Source of the DNA: Haladaptatus sp. DJG-WS-42
Lineage (GTDB): Archaea; Halobacteriota; Halobacteria; Halobacteriales; Halococcaceae
Length of the DNA stretch: 64,000 nt
Assembly: GCF_037198285.1 (NCBI RefSeq)
Contig: NZ_CP147243.1
Span: forward strand, 2,038,422-2,102,421
Direction: 5' to 3'
The position numbers and the translations under genes are program-made. The notes under the pieces are model-generated. The model had not been told where the DNA came from. It saw nothing but the letters and a program-made list of their open reading frames with translations, and did not search any database. Below are positions 35,993-45,195 of this stretch, in pieces (the first letter of the stretch is position 1; each line of letters opens with the position of its first letter).

Positions 35993-37243
35993 TTAGCTCC
36001 CCTCCGCTGGCGACGGCGAGTCGGTTCCGTCTGGTTCGGTTGGCGCGGGCAGTTTCTCTGCATCCGCCGCTGCGTCGTGCTCGGCCTCGTCTGGCTGTCG
36101 GTGCGGATTGACGAGCCACGGGAAGACGATTCGCGAAAACTCGTAGACGACGGCCAAGATGAGCGGGCCAAGGAAGATGCCGTACCAGCCAAACAGGAGC
36201 GGGCCGAAGGTGTAGGCGAGAATCACCGCGCCGATGTGGAGCGACCGGCCGCTCACGTAGGGGCGAAGCAGTTGGTCTGGAATCGTATCGACAATCACGA
36301 TGGAGACCACGCTGAACACGACCGGGAACCAGAGCGCCTCGGGCGCGACGAGCGCCGCCCGCGCGAAGAGGAACACCGCAACCGGCACCCAGACGAGTTT
36401 CATGCCGATTACTGGGACGAGACTTGCAACGCCGACGAGCAACCCCACGAGCGCGGGTTCGGGGATTGCAACGGCGTCCGGGGCGAACAGGTTGAGGACG
36501 ATGTAGGTGACCACGCCGAGAATGCCCGTCGCAAGTGCGTTCAGAATGTTCCCGAAGTATATCGACTTCAGATCCGCATCGACCGTCTCGAAGTAGTGTT
36601 CGAGCGGGTTGTCGTCTCTGAGAATCGTCTGTCTGCCCCACGCCACAATCCGGTAGTCGTCTTTGAGGAGGAAAAACGCAATCAAGAGCGCGATAAAGGC
36701 GTGAAAGCCGACGTTCAAGAGCGTCGAGAGCGAGGCAACCAGCACGTCAGAAAGCTGGGAGAGCACGTCACCGAGGCCGGAATCAGCGAGCTGGCCCGGG
36801 TTCGTGATGAGCAGGCGAAGCGTCTCCTCCGATTCGTGGAGGACACTCGTGAGGTCGAGATACGGTTCGATGAGCGCGGTCAACTCGCTTTGGCGCTCTG
36901 CATCGAGGAACTGTGAGACGGCGTTGATGACGATGGCAAGCGCCCATCCGACGAGGACGAGCACCGGAATCGTCACCATGATGAGCGTGACGACGACGGC
37001 AAACAGGCGACGTTCGATGCGTTTGTGCACCTGTCGGAACACCGGCCGCGTCACGTAGTACATGAACAGGCCGAGGACGACCGTTCCGATGAACTGCCAG
37101 ACGATGAACGACAAGGTGAGAAGCAACAGGATTGCGACCACCCACAACACGGCTCTGTCTCTGCGCATGCCGCCAAAAAACGGGAGTCTGCGCAGTGAGT
37201 GCTCGCTTGGCAAACTGCTGTCTGTGTGGTTTTCTTCTGCCAT
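35993..37243 (-). CDS. AI-2E family transporter
   Basis: A 416-residue permease of the AI-2E (former UPF0118/TerQ) family, with about eight helices. The N-terminal pair AVLWVVAILLLLTLSFIVWQF and a helical hairpin are followed by a polar, amphipathic central stretch (about 110-190) and the C-terminal helices with PEPALVGLLVGVASLVPVIGM, IPDQLLRPYVSGRSLHIGAVILAYTFG and GIFLGPLILAVVYE. The start at 37243 (MAEENHTDSS) is chosen; a 43-residue extension is unlike the family. Substrate unknown; not evidence for quorum sensing. Sits within the glycan region on the minus strand. Confidence 0.87.
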   Translation of the reverse strand: MAEENHTDSSLPSEHSLRRLPFFGGMRRDRAVLWVVAILLLLTLSFIVWQFIGTVVLGLFMYYVTRPVFRQVHKRIERRLFAVVVTLIMVTIPVLVLVGWALAIVINAVSQFLDAERQSELTALIEPYLDLTSVLHESEETLRLLITNPGQLADSGLGDVLSQLSDVLVASLSTLLNVGFHAFIALLIAFFLLKDDYRIVAWGRQTILRDDNPLEHYFETVDADLKSIYFGNILNALATGILGVVTYIVLNLFAPDAVAIPEPALVGLLVGVASLVPVIGMKLVWVPVAVFLFARAALVAPEALWFPVVFSVVSIVIVDTIPDQLLRPYVSGRSLHIGAVILAYTFGPLLFGWYGIFLGPLILAVVYEFSRIVFPWLVNPHRQPDEAEHDAAADAEKLPAPTEPDGTDSPSPAEGS

Positions 37244-37355
37244 GATACAGGCGGTTACCCACGACTGTCCCCTCGCCCCCACTGACGAACAGTAACGGAC
37301 TCGCTTCTGAAGTGGTTGGCTCTCTGTCGGCTTAATCGTCCCGGCTGTGAACCGC

Positions 37356-38930
37356 CTATTCGAGGTAGCCAAGCCCGCGCAGTCGGTCTTCGACGTCGCG
37401 ATAATCTTCTTCTACCACACCAGTGGCCTGCGAGCGCGTGTACTCGCGGGTTTCGACCGCGTGTGTGGATTCGGCCGTGAAAATTTCCGTGAGCACGCGC
37501 CCATCCGCCGCGCTCGCAACCGGTTCGCCCGCTGCGTGGAGCACGGTTGGCGCGACATCCACGACCGTCGCATCGTGCACAGAGACGCCCGCTTCGATGT
37601 CCGGTCCCCACGCGAGGAAGATACCTTCCGGCCGGTGGTAGGCCTCTGCAACCGGCGAATCTGCGATGATGTGTGGCGACAGCGTTGGCTCGATGTGATA
37701 GCCCTCGTTTGCCGTCACGACGATGTCCGGGCCGTCAGGGTCCCGAGCGTTCAGCGTCGCGCCGTCGTACACTGTGAGCACGCGCTCGCCCGTCTCCGGG
37801 TCGGTCAGCTGTTCTAACACCCCCATGAGGTGGGTTTTCACCCGGGCTTTGTCGGCGGGGGCGACGACACCTTTCTCGAACCGTTCGGTGTCGTTCACGT
37901 AGATGCTTCCAAGCCCGTGGAGGAACGCCGTTGTCTGGCTGTGGTCTACGTCGTGGAGTTCGTGGGCGCCGGGAATCTGGCGGGCAGCGGCGGTCACGAG
38001 TTCGGCTGGAAGCGCGTGAACCAGTCGGTGCTCGGTGAGTCCAATCCGGGCGAGCGCGTCGAGTACGCGTGGCTTCGTGATGCCGAGAGTCGAGAGTACG
38101 CCTCGGGTCCCAGCCTGTGATTTCGGGACGAGGAAGCCTTCTTCGACGAGCAATCGATTGACGCTCACGACCCGCTCTATCGGGCCGAAACCGTGGTCAG
38201 AGACGACGAACAGCGTTGCGTCGCGCTCGGTCGCGTACGCCATCACTTCACCGAGAATCTCATCGAGCAGTTGGTAGTGCGCGAGTATCACCGTCTCGTC
38301 CCAGATGAGGTGCTGGAGGCGGTCTGGGGCCACGTAGACGAAGAAGAACAATCGCCACTCATCGTCTGCCATGAGCAGGCGCATCAGTTTGCGTCGGGTC
38401 TCAACGAGTTTCGTGAGCGCGGAACGAAACTCGGATTTTCGCCCGTCGTACTCGTGCCACTTGAGTTCGATTTGATAGTCCGGAATCTCGCGCTTGATTT
38501 GCGCTTCGAGCGATTTTGGCGAGGCAAAGCGCGCAGAGAGTGAGGGCGTCATCATCCCGGTCACGAGTTTCCCGTCGATGGGGGCGGGCGGGTAGGTCAT
38601 TGGCAGGTTCGCCACCACTGCGGGCGTGAGCATCTCCCAGAGCGTCGGCTCACGGATGTCGTTTCGCGTGTAGGGACGCTGGGTGTAGTTTCCCGCTACC
38701 TTCATGAACTCGTAGATGCCGTGGCGGTCTGGCCACGTCCCGGTCGCGATGGATGGCCATGCAACCGGGGTGTTCGCCGGTTTCGAGCTTTCGAGTGGCC
38801 CGCTTGCCCCCTCGGTGATGAGTCGTGCAAAATTCGGCAGGTCCCCGGTCTCCGCCCATTTTTCGATGAGGTTCCACGGAATCCCGTCGAGGCCGAGGAT
38901 GAGCGCCCGGCTACTGGTGTCTGTGACCAT
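37356..38930 (-). CDS. alkaline phosphatase superfamily phosphodiesterase/phosphotransferase
   Basis: A 524-residue type I phosphodiesterase/nucleotide pyrophosphatase-fold protein. The metal site starts with Asp15 in ILGLDGIPW, and the likely nucleophile is Thr54 in NTPVAWPS. ATGTWPDRHGIYEF and VVSDHGFGP add the further Asp/His ligands. There is no signal peptide or membrane helix, which points to a cytoplasmic site. In glycan clusters such proteins may transfer or remove phosphate-linked groups on sugars; the activity here is not established. TTAACAAT lies at 33-40 bases upstream of the start. GT4 is upstream on the same strand. Confidence 0.85.
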   Translation of the reverse strand: MVTDTSSRALILGLDGIPWNLIEKWAETGDLPNFARLITEGASGPLESSKPANTPVAWPSIATGTWPDRHGIYEFMKVAGNYTQRPYTRNDIREPTLWEMLTPAVVANLPMTYPPAPIDGKLVTGMMTPSLSARFASPKSLEAQIKREIPDYQIELKWHEYDGRKSEFRSALTKLVETRRKLMRLLMADDEWRLFFFVYVAPDRLQHLIWDETVILAHYQLLDEILGEVMAYATERDATLFVVSDHGFGPIERVVSVNRLLVEEGFLVPKSQAGTRGVLSTLGITKPRVLDALARIGLTEHRLVHALPAELVTAAARQIPGAHELHDVDHSQTTAFLHGLGSIYVNDTERFEKGVVAPADKARVKTHLMGVLEQLTDPETGERVLTVYDGATLNARDPDGPDIVVTANEGYHIEPTLSPHIIADSPVAEAYHRPEGIFLAWGPDIEAGVSVHDATVVDVAPTVLHAAGEPVASAADGRVLTEIFTAESTHAVETREYTRSQATGVVEEDYRDVEDRLRGLGYLE

Positions 38931-38990
38931 CGTTACTATCGCCAACAAGGCGGGGGATGGGCATTGTTAATCAGCGACTACACCACCGAT

Positions 38991-40106
38991 TCACTCGATA
39001 ACGACCGGTGGGGTGTCTCGGTCTATCTCGTATGGACGGCCGAGCAGGCGGGCGTACAGCGCGGTCAACTGAACGGCAACCTCCTGCCAGGTGTACCCCT
39101 CTTCGACGAGCGTGCGATTTCGCTGGGCCATGTTCCGAACCAGCTTCGGGTCTGCGAGGAGCGCCGACAGCGCCGCTGTGAGGGCGTCTGCAGCTCCCGG
39201 CGTGACGAGTCGCCCGTTTTCAGCGCGGATGAGTTCAGGGATGCTGCCAACCGGCGTGGAGAGAATCGCGTTGCCGCCCGCCATTGCCTCAAGAATCCCA
39301 ATCGGCAGCCCCTCTGCGTGCGTCGGGAGAACGTAAATCGAGGCGCTGTCGAGCAGTGCGCGCTTCTCGGCTTCACTCACGTATCCGACGTAGGAGACGC
39401 TCTGATACCGCGCGGCAAGCCCCTCTGCGAGGTGTGAAAGCGGGCCTTTTCCGGCAATCGTGACGCGAAACGCCAGTCCGGCGTCGGTCAACTGTTCGAC
39501 TGCCGTTACGAACTCACGAATCCCCTTTCGCTCAACGTGATTCGAGATAAATACGACGTGGGGGGGCGTCACGTCGAAGTGTGGGTCGTACTCATCAGGG
39601 TCAATGGCGTTCGGAAGGACGAACAACTGCGTCCGACCGGAGACGGGTTCGAGGATGTGCTTCCAATACACAGAGAGGACGATTATCGCGGTCGCGGCGG
39701 CGAACACCCGTCGTTGGAGAACGCGCACCAGCCACGACTCTGACTGGACGAACGTGTCGAACGCAGAGCCGTGGACGTGGAGCACCGTCGGGCGTCGCCA
39801 CAGGTAGCGCGAGACGAACACGAACCACGACGAGAGATAGAACGACCGCTCGTGTGAGGTGTGGACGTGGACGATGTCTGGGCGCGACTGAAACGGAAAG
39901 CGCAGGGCGCGCTTGCCCGCGTGGAGCAACTCACGCGCGAGCCACCACCGCCCCTTACCATCTGCGCTGGGCGCGACATCGTAGGTCTCCATCCGCACCG
40001 ACGGCGGCAGGTGCTCGTGCTGTGCGGCGATGTAGCGCGCAATCCCACCGGTCTCTCTGTTTGCTGGGCCAACGACGAGCACTGCAATCTCGGGTTTTGG
40101 GTTCAT
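38991..40106 (-). CDS. glycosyltransferase family 4
   Basis: A 371-residue GT-B glycosyltransferase. The N-terminal domain has the acceptor-side ETGGIARYIA loop, and DIVHVHTSHERSFYLSS follows. The donor domain begins near FVLPNAIDPDEYDP, has GKGPLSHLAEGLA, and the nucleotide-sugar motif PTHAEGLPIGILEAMAGGNAIL with the conserved EGLP...E. Retaining GT4 enzymes add sugars to lipid-linked glycans. It lies 25 bases downstream of the large membrane protein gene, probably in one transcript. Cytoplasmic face. Confidence 0.92.
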   Translation of the reverse strand: MNPKPEIAVLVVGPANRETGGIARYIAAQHEHLPPSVRMETYDVAPSADGKGRWWLARELLHAGKRALRFPFQSRPDIVHVHTSHERSFYLSSWFVFVSRYLWRRPTVLHVHGSAFDTFVQSESWLVRVLQRRVFAAATAIIVLSVYWKHILEPVSGRTQLFVLPNAIDPDEYDPHFDVTPPHVVFISNHVERKGIREFVTAVEQLTDAGLAFRVTIAGKGPLSHLAEGLAARYQSVSYVGYVSEAEKRALLDSASIYVLPTHAEGLPIGILEAMAGGNAILSTPVGSIPELIRAENGRLVTPGAADALTAALSALLADPKLVRNMAQRNRTLVEEGYTWQEVAVQLTALYARLLGRPYEIDRDTPPVVIE

Positions 40107-40131
40107 GGATGGGTTTGCTGGCTCACGAGGG

Positions 40132-42045
40132 CTACCTGAACGTCCCTTCGGGGACGGGCGGGCGCAAGCCGATCTCGACGTAGAACTCGTAGAACTCGCC
40201 GTTCGACTGCACGAGGTGGACGTTACGCTCGCGGGTTATCGCGGCGAAACTCTCGCGTGAGTAGCGAAGCTCCTTGTACGCGACCACCTCGCGTTCGATG
40301 TCTGTCTCAGTGATGACCAGCCAGTGGTTGCGCCTGACGACCTCCTCTGGATGGGTCTCGAAGTACCCCTTCAACCCGGTGAGCATCCCCTCCTCGGTCA
40401 CGGGGCCACTGTGGACGACGAACGGCTCGTCGTAGTAGGCCGCCTCATACCGGTCCATCCCGGTACGAATCGCGGCGTACCAAATCGTCTTGTCAGCTGG
40501 CTGGGCGTTGAACGACGCTTGGTAGCCCTCCATGTGCTGGGCCGAGACGTGCTGGCCGGGGAGGAAAATGTACGGCGAGGGGAACATGCTCACGACCGAG
40601 AGCACGACGACGAACACCGCACACATCAGTAAGATAGGGCGGAGCAACGTGCGCACCGACGAGGTGTCGAGCGAGCGGTTGAACTGATGGACGCCAACCG
40701 CGCCGAGAATCGTGGCAATGACCATCCCAAAGCCGAGGTGACGGAAGAAGTACGTCGAAACGTCACCGATGAACTGGGCGGCCACGATGGGGACGAGCGC
40801 GAGCGACCCCCACAAGAAAAAGGGGAGCATGCTGTCGATGCGGCTTGCTGTTCGCTTCCCGCGAATCCGACCCAGTACCAGCATGGCCGCGAGCGCGAGG
40901 TAGCCCGCGCTCACGAGGAACAACTTGAGAAACAGCTCAAAGATGCTCACCCCGATGTCGCTCGCAGAGTCGGACTGTGTGCTCACGACCTCGCCTGCGA
41001 CTTCAGTGCCGAAGAACAGCCCTTCGATGGCTGCGAGCGTCTGGTCTAGCGTGTTGAACGTCGATTGGTGCTGGTCAACCCAGAAGACGAAGATGATGAG
41101 CAAGATGAGCGCCTGTCCGTAGATGACGCGGTAGTAGGCGGTTGGATTCTCCGGGCGGGCGAGTCGGTAGAGCAGTTGGACGCCAACTATTCCGAAGACA
41201 AACAGGAGGACGTTGAGCGTGAGTTGCGGGTGGAGGATGACGAGGACGAACGCCGTCGCGGGCATGAGCAGCGTGACTGCGGTGATGCGGCGCGGGAGGC
41301 GGTCGTCGTCTGCCTCGTGTACCATGTGCTTGACCATGAGGAAGAGGAAGACGGGGAAAAACAGCGTCGCGAGCGTGAACGGGTGAAAGGAGAGGTGGGT
41401 TGCGAGGCTGTTGATGGGCAGCAATAACAGTGCAGAAAACGCCGCAATTGTCGTCACGCGCTGGTCGGGGAAGATGAGCCGCGCGGTGAGCGGGACGAAC
41501 ATGAAGTAGAGGACGAGAAACACCATGACGGTGAGCATCATCGCGGTCGGCATTGCGACGCCGGTTGCACGAGAAAGCGTGGCCGCGAACAGATGGCTCC
41601 CCGGATAGGGGATGCTGTAGACGGTGAACACCCCTGCATTGAGCGAGCGCGCCCAGCCGAGGTGGATGAGTGCGTCGAGCAGTCCGTAGAAGTAGTAGCC
41701 CCGAATCAGCGGCAGGCCAACGATGGACGTTGTCGCGGCCCCGGCGAGCAGCACGCTCGCGGTGCGGACGGTGCGGCCCGACGCGTAGAAGGCAATGATA
41801 ATCGAGATGAGTAGTGCGACGCCGACGCCGACCCAGTAGCCGACGGGCGTTGCCTGGTAAATCGAGAGCTCGTAGTTCGTCGCCGGGTTGCCGCGGGCGA
41901 CGAACACCGCCGCCATGAGGCCAAGAAAGCCGATTGTGAGTGCGACTTTTTCGCCACGACGTCGGGCGTACGAGCTATCGACCACGACATCGTGACGGTG
42001 TTTCGTGAATGCGCCGTCTACCAGTCGGTCAACCGCAGATTCCAT
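40132..42045 (-). CDS. multi-helix membrane protein of the glycan cluster
   Basis: A 637-residue membrane protein with about twelve to fourteen helices (from about residue 35 to 500) and a soluble C-terminal region of about 130 residues. The arrangement (multi-helix plus C-terminal extracellular part) resembles GT-C or O-antigen ligase-like proteins. No WWDYG motif of oligosaccharyltransferase AglB is seen, so it is not AglB. The start at 42045 (MESAVDRLVDG) is favoured. A TATAACAAAG element sits 67-76 bases upstream. Polymerase, ligase or sugar-transferase roles remain open. Confidence 0.75.
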   Translation of the reverse strand: MESAVDRLVDGAFTKHRHDVVVDSSYARRRGEKVALTIGFLGLMAAVFVARGNPATNYELSIYQATPVGYWVGVGVALLISIIIAFYASGRTVRTASVLLAGAATTSIVGLPLIRGYYFYGLLDALIHLGWARSLNAGVFTVYSIPYPGSHLFAATLSRATGVAMPTAMMLTVMVFLVLYFMFVPLTARLIFPDQRVTTIAAFSALLLLPINSLATHLSFHPFTLATLFFPVFLFLMVKHMVHEADDDRLPRRITAVTLLMPATAFVLVILHPQLTLNVLLFVFGIVGVQLLYRLARPENPTAYYRVIYGQALILLIIFVFWVDQHQSTFNTLDQTLAAIEGLFFGTEVAGEVVSTQSDSASDIGVSIFELFLKLFLVSAGYLALAAMLVLGRIRGKRTASRIDSMLPFFLWGSLALVPIVAAQFIGDVSTYFFRHLGFGMVIATILGAVGVHQFNRSLDTSSVRTLLRPILLMCAVFVVVLSVVSMFPSPYIFLPGQHVSAQHMEGYQASFNAQPADKTIWYAAIRTGMDRYEAAYYDEPFVVHSGPVTEEGMLTGLKGYFETHPEEVVRRNHWLVITETDIEREVVAYKELRYSRESFAAITRERNVHLVQSNGEFYEFYVEIGLRPPVPEGTFR

Positions 42046-42111
42046 CCGCTCTAAATTTGTTCGATCTGGGTGCACAGACGGCTCCTTGTCTCTATCAGCC
42101 CACAGACAGGC

Positions 42112-42119
42112 TTTGTTAT
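42112..42119 (-). promoter_or_regulatory. ATAACAAA element upstream of the membrane protein gene
   Basis: Minus-strand ATAACAAA, 67-74 bases before the ATG at 42045. It matches the element seen at other glycan genes; here the distance implies a leader of about 40 bases. Confidence 0.4.
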
Positions 42120-42162
42120 AGCAGGAATAATGCACATACACGTCCTGAAAGCCGTGTTTTCT

Positions 42163-43371
42163 TCAGCGCACATCGGTCGCCTCCGGTGGCTGTACGTTCG
42201 CTTCTCTGTACGCTAGTGCGTACGCAGAAATGGCGTAGGCCATCCACGCCTCTGCCCAGCGCATCAAGACGATGCGCCTCGTGTAAAACCGCTCTCTGCG
42301 GTAGTAAAACCGGCCATCCCCCGCGTAGAGCGTTTTTCGCGTCCACTCGAGAATCCGCGCCGCGAAGGCGAGGTCACCTGCTCGCGTGAACACGATGATA
42401 CCTTGTGCGGCGGCGTGAATGTCGCGCGGGAAGGTTCGTTTCTCGTCCCAGCGGGGCGCGCCGTCTCGCTCAAACAGGTGGTCGCGGTAGAACTGCAGAC
42501 TGCGGTCGAGCGCCGGAGAAAACCGCGTTGCATCGACCTGTTCTGCGTAGCGCAGGAGACACTCGATGATGAAGCCGTTGTGGTGGCCGTCCATCGAGAG
42601 GTGCGACGCCTCTCGTGGGTCGCGGTAGTACCAGCCGCCCACGGGAGTTTGGCGGGCGACGACGAACGAGAGCAACGCAGTCGCCTTTTCGGCGTACGCC
42701 TCGGTTCCCGTGTGCTCGTAGAGATCACAGAATAGGCTCGCCGCAAGCGCGATGGCGTTCAGCGTGTGGTAGGTCGCGTCCTCAGCGGCGACGTAGGTGA
42801 TGTAGGCTCCATCGGCGGTTTCCGTGTAGTTGAGGTCGCGCGTGAGGAACTCCGCGGCGCTCTCTGCCAGCGTCGCGTACTCGGGGTCGAACGCCGACAG
42901 CGCGAGGAGCGCACGCACGCCGTAGGTGGTCGAAACCACGTCGCCTTCGGTAGGTAAGCGCCGGCTGCCGAGGTCTTGGAGGGCGTGAGCGTGACCGCCA
43001 CAGAAGCCGTGATAGCCCGCTCGACGGTTGTCTCCGAGCCAGTCTGCGAGTCGCGTGGCTTCCGCGTCGTAGTCCACCTCGTCGAGCCCAAGCAGGCTGG
43101 CGTTTCGGTTTGCGAGCGCGAACAGCGCACTCCCCTTGAAGCTCTGGCGTTGTTCGACGAGAAACAGCCGTCTGAGGTTTATCGGGGCGCGTTTTATCCC
43201 CTCTTGGATCACGAGATTGAGCCACTGGTTCTCGATGGGAATCGCCTCAAGCAGCTGGCTGCTCATGCCGTCTGCGTAGTCCCAGCCGGTGTACGACCGC
43301 GTTCGGGCGTATCGGAGCGTCTCCGCGAGTAGCGATTCGGCTTCGACGGCGTGACCCGGAGCGGACGTCAT
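42163..43371 (-). CDS. (alpha/alpha)-barrel protein of the glycan cluster
   Basis: A 402-residue soluble protein made almost entirely of alternating helices. Aromatic and Gly-rich turns such as GGWYYRDPREASHLSMDGHHNGFIIE and FPRDIHAAAQGIIVF match an (alpha/alpha)6 toroid, as in uronate epimerases, lyases and glycoside hydrolases. No signal peptide. No catalytic residues can be named with certainty, though conserved His, Asp and Arg occur in the turns. An ATAACAAT box (43398-43405) is 27-34 bases upstream. Likely acts on the cluster's glycan; exact family unknown. Confidence 0.7.
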   Translation of the reverse strand: MTSAPGHAVEAESLLAETLRYARTRSYTGWDYADGMSSQLLEAIPIENQWLNLVIQEGIKRAPINLRRLFLVEQRQSFKGSALFALANRNASLLGLDEVDYDAEATRLADWLGDNRRAGYHGFCGGHAHALQDLGSRRLPTEGDVVSTTYGVRALLALSAFDPEYATLAESAAEFLTRDLNYTETADGAYITYVAAEDATYHTLNAIALAASLFCDLYEHTGTEAYAEKATALLSFVVARQTPVGGWYYRDPREASHLSMDGHHNGFIIECLLRYAEQVDATRFSPALDRSLQFYRDHLFERDGAPRWDEKRTFPRDIHAAAQGIIVFTRAGDLAFAARILEWTRKTLYAGDGRFYYRRERFYTRRIVLMRWAEAWMAYAISAYALAYREANVQPPEATDVR

Positions 43372-43397
43372 TCACCGAACAAAGGGAGTCACAACGA

Positions 43398-43405
43398 ATT
43401 GTTAT
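43398..43405 (-). promoter_or_regulatory. ATAACAAT promoter element
   Basis: Minus-strand ATAACAAT, 27-34 bases before the ATG at 43371. Same sequence and nearly the same spacing as at 32807-32814. Confidence 0.5.
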
Positions 43406-43562
43406 GGCGAGCGTGTGCGCGATTGCGTGACTGTAATGACTGCTTATAGAAACCGGTCGAATCGCGGTTCTCTACCCCCACCACATTATGTCGCCCTTAC
43501 AGTGACTCTGGGAAAATATGCGCCGATTAGTAACGCCGCTCGCCCACCTGTTTCTGGCAGAG

Positions 43563-44651
43563 ATGCGATACCTGTTTTTTACAAACACCCCCGCCCACGT
43601 CCACCTCTACAAACACGCCGTCCGTCGCCTCGAAGCCGCGGGACACGACGTCCTCGTCCTCGGCAGGGATTACGGCGTCACCGTCCCGTTACTTTCGTAC
43701 TACGAACTGCCGTACCGCGTCTACGGGAAATGCGGACCGTCGAAAAACTCACTGCTCCGAAATTTGCCCAGTCAGTTTGCCACCATCTTCCGGGAGGCTC
43801 GTCGCTTCGACCCCGACCTCATCTTCGGGATGGGGTCGTACGCCGCGTTCGCCGGGGCGGTCTCGCGCACACCCGTCGTCCTCATCCTCGACTCTGAGCC
43901 AACGAACATCGACCACTTCGTCTCCCGCCCGTTCGCCACGGCAATACTGACGCCACGCGCCTTCCACAAAGACCTCGGCGCGAAACACGTCCGCTTTGCG
44001 GGCTTCAAAGAGACGGCCTATCTCCACCCGGACGTGTACGCGCCGAATCCCGACATCCGCGAGCTGCTTGGCCTCGGCCCCACCGAACGCTTCGCCATCG
44101 TCCGCTTCAACGCCTTTGGCTCACACCACGACGTTGGCCACGCCGGATTCAGTCCGGCTCAGCGCCGCGAACTCATCGAAGCGCTCGCGGCCCACGTCAC
44201 GGTGTTCGTCTCAGACGAATCGGAGGCGATGGAGTTTGACACCCTTCCGGCACGACGCTTCGCGTTGCATCCGGGCTTGCTCCACGATGCCCTCGCCGCT
44301 GCTGATTTACTTGTTGCAGACACCCAGACGATGGTCACGGAAGCCGCCTTGCTCGGGACGCCCGCCATCCGGTCGAACTCGTGGGTGGGCGCAGACGACA
44401 TGGGCAACTTCACCGACCTCGCCGCCCACGGCCTCATCTACAACATCCGGGCGTTCGATGACGTGCTCGACACCGCCACCGCGCTCGTCGCAGACGAAGC
44501 TGCGAAAGACGAGTGGGCCGAAAAACGCGATGCCTACGTCGCGGACAACGTGAATCTTACCGACCTCATCGTGAGCGTTGCAGAGCAGTTGGGCGACACA
44601 ACCGGCCTCGACCTCACCGCAGACATCACCCCCGTCAGACCCGCTGCCTGA
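43563..44651 (+). CDS. DUF354 family GT-B-like protein
   Basis: A 362-residue protein. The start MRYLFFTNTPAHVHLYKHAV is the DUF354 hallmark, followed by two Rossmann-like halves: FDPDLIFGMGSYAAFAGAVS in the first, and LIEALAAHVTVFVSDESEAM plus LLVADTQTMVTEAALLGTPAIRS in the second, recalling UDP-GlcNAc 2-epimerase and MurG folds. DUF354 proteins sit in archaeal glycan clusters and are predicted glycosyltransferases; activity unproven. A start at 43518 (MRRLVTPLAH) is possible but the family begins at MRYLFF. Plus-strand gene amid minus-strand neighbours. Confidence 0.82.
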   Translation: MRYLFFTNTPAHVHLYKHAVRRLEAAGHDVLVLGRDYGVTVPLLSYYELPYRVYGKCGPSKNSLLRNLPSQFATIFREARRFDPDLIFGMGSYAAFAGAVSRTPVVLILDSEPTNIDHFVSRPFATAILTPRAFHKDLGAKHVRFAGFKETAYLHPDVYAPNPDIRELLGLGPTERFAIVRFNAFGSHHDVGHAGFSPAQRRELIEALAAHVTVFVSDESEAMEFDTLPARRFALHPGLLHDALAAADLLVADTQTMVTEAALLGTPAIRSNSWVGADDMGNFTDLAAHGLIYNIRAFDDVLDTATALVADEAAKDEWAEKRDAYVADNVNLTDLIVSVAEQLGDTTGLDLTADITPVRPAA

Positions 44652-44732
44652 CTGTTCTCCACGCCGCGCTGACAGTCTTCTGTTCCCCACAGTTTGGTGA
44701 GTGCTATCACCTCAGCCGACGTTATGTATCGC

Positions 44733-45194
44733 ATGGCAGAACTCACCACCTCCGTCGACATCGACGCCCCACCAGCAACGGTCTGGCAGGTACTCACTGA
44801 CTTTTCGAGCTATCCGGGGTGGAACGACTACATGCACATCTCCGGCCAGCCAACGGTCGGCTCGCGCCTCCATGTCAGCCCCGGTCCCGCTGCCGGACGA
44901 TTGCCGACGTTCAAACCGCGCGTGCTCACCGCAGACGAGAATCGCGAGTTGCGCTGGCTCGGACATTTCTACGTGAACGGCCTGTTCGACGGCGAACACC
45001 GCTTCGTTATCGACGACCTCGGCGACGGTCGCTCACGGTTCACGCAGTCAGAAACGTTCTCGGGACTGCTCGTCGGCCCGTTCAACCGCCTCATGAGCAG
45101 TCAGACCGAGCGAAACTTCAACGCCGTGAACGCGGCGCTCAAAGAACGTGCAGAATCGCTCGAACAAGCAGCGCATTCAGATACCGCCGCCTGA
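44733..45194 (+). CDS. SRPBCC domain protein
   Basis: A 153-residue START/SRPBCC fold protein with a deep hydrophobic ligand cavity. The family pattern is complete: LTTSVDIDAPPATVWQVLTDFSSYPGWNDYM at the N-terminus, then a six-strand sheet with FDGEHRFVIDDL and SRFTQSETFSGLL, and the long C-terminal helix (NRLMSSQTERNFNAVNAALKERAE). The start at 44733 (MAELTTS) is chosen; 44724 is alternative. Likely binds a small hydrophobic ligand. It is convergent with the 2-epimerase gene at 45196, one base between stops. Confidence 0.87.
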   Translation: MAELTTSVDIDAPPATVWQVLTDFSSYPGWNDYMHISGQPTVGSRLHVSPGPAAGRLPTFKPRVLTADENRELRWLGHFYVNGLFDGEHRFVIDDLGDGRSRFTQSETFSGLLVGPFNRLMSSQTERNFNAVNAALKERAESLEQAAHSDTAA

Positions 45195-45195
45195 G

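Noticed and set aside
35797-36111. 104-codon plus-strand frame in the AT-rich spacer
   Set aside because: Low-complexity Ser/Arg/Leu composition, runs into the C-terminus of the AI-2E gene on the opposite strand, no promoter or family match.
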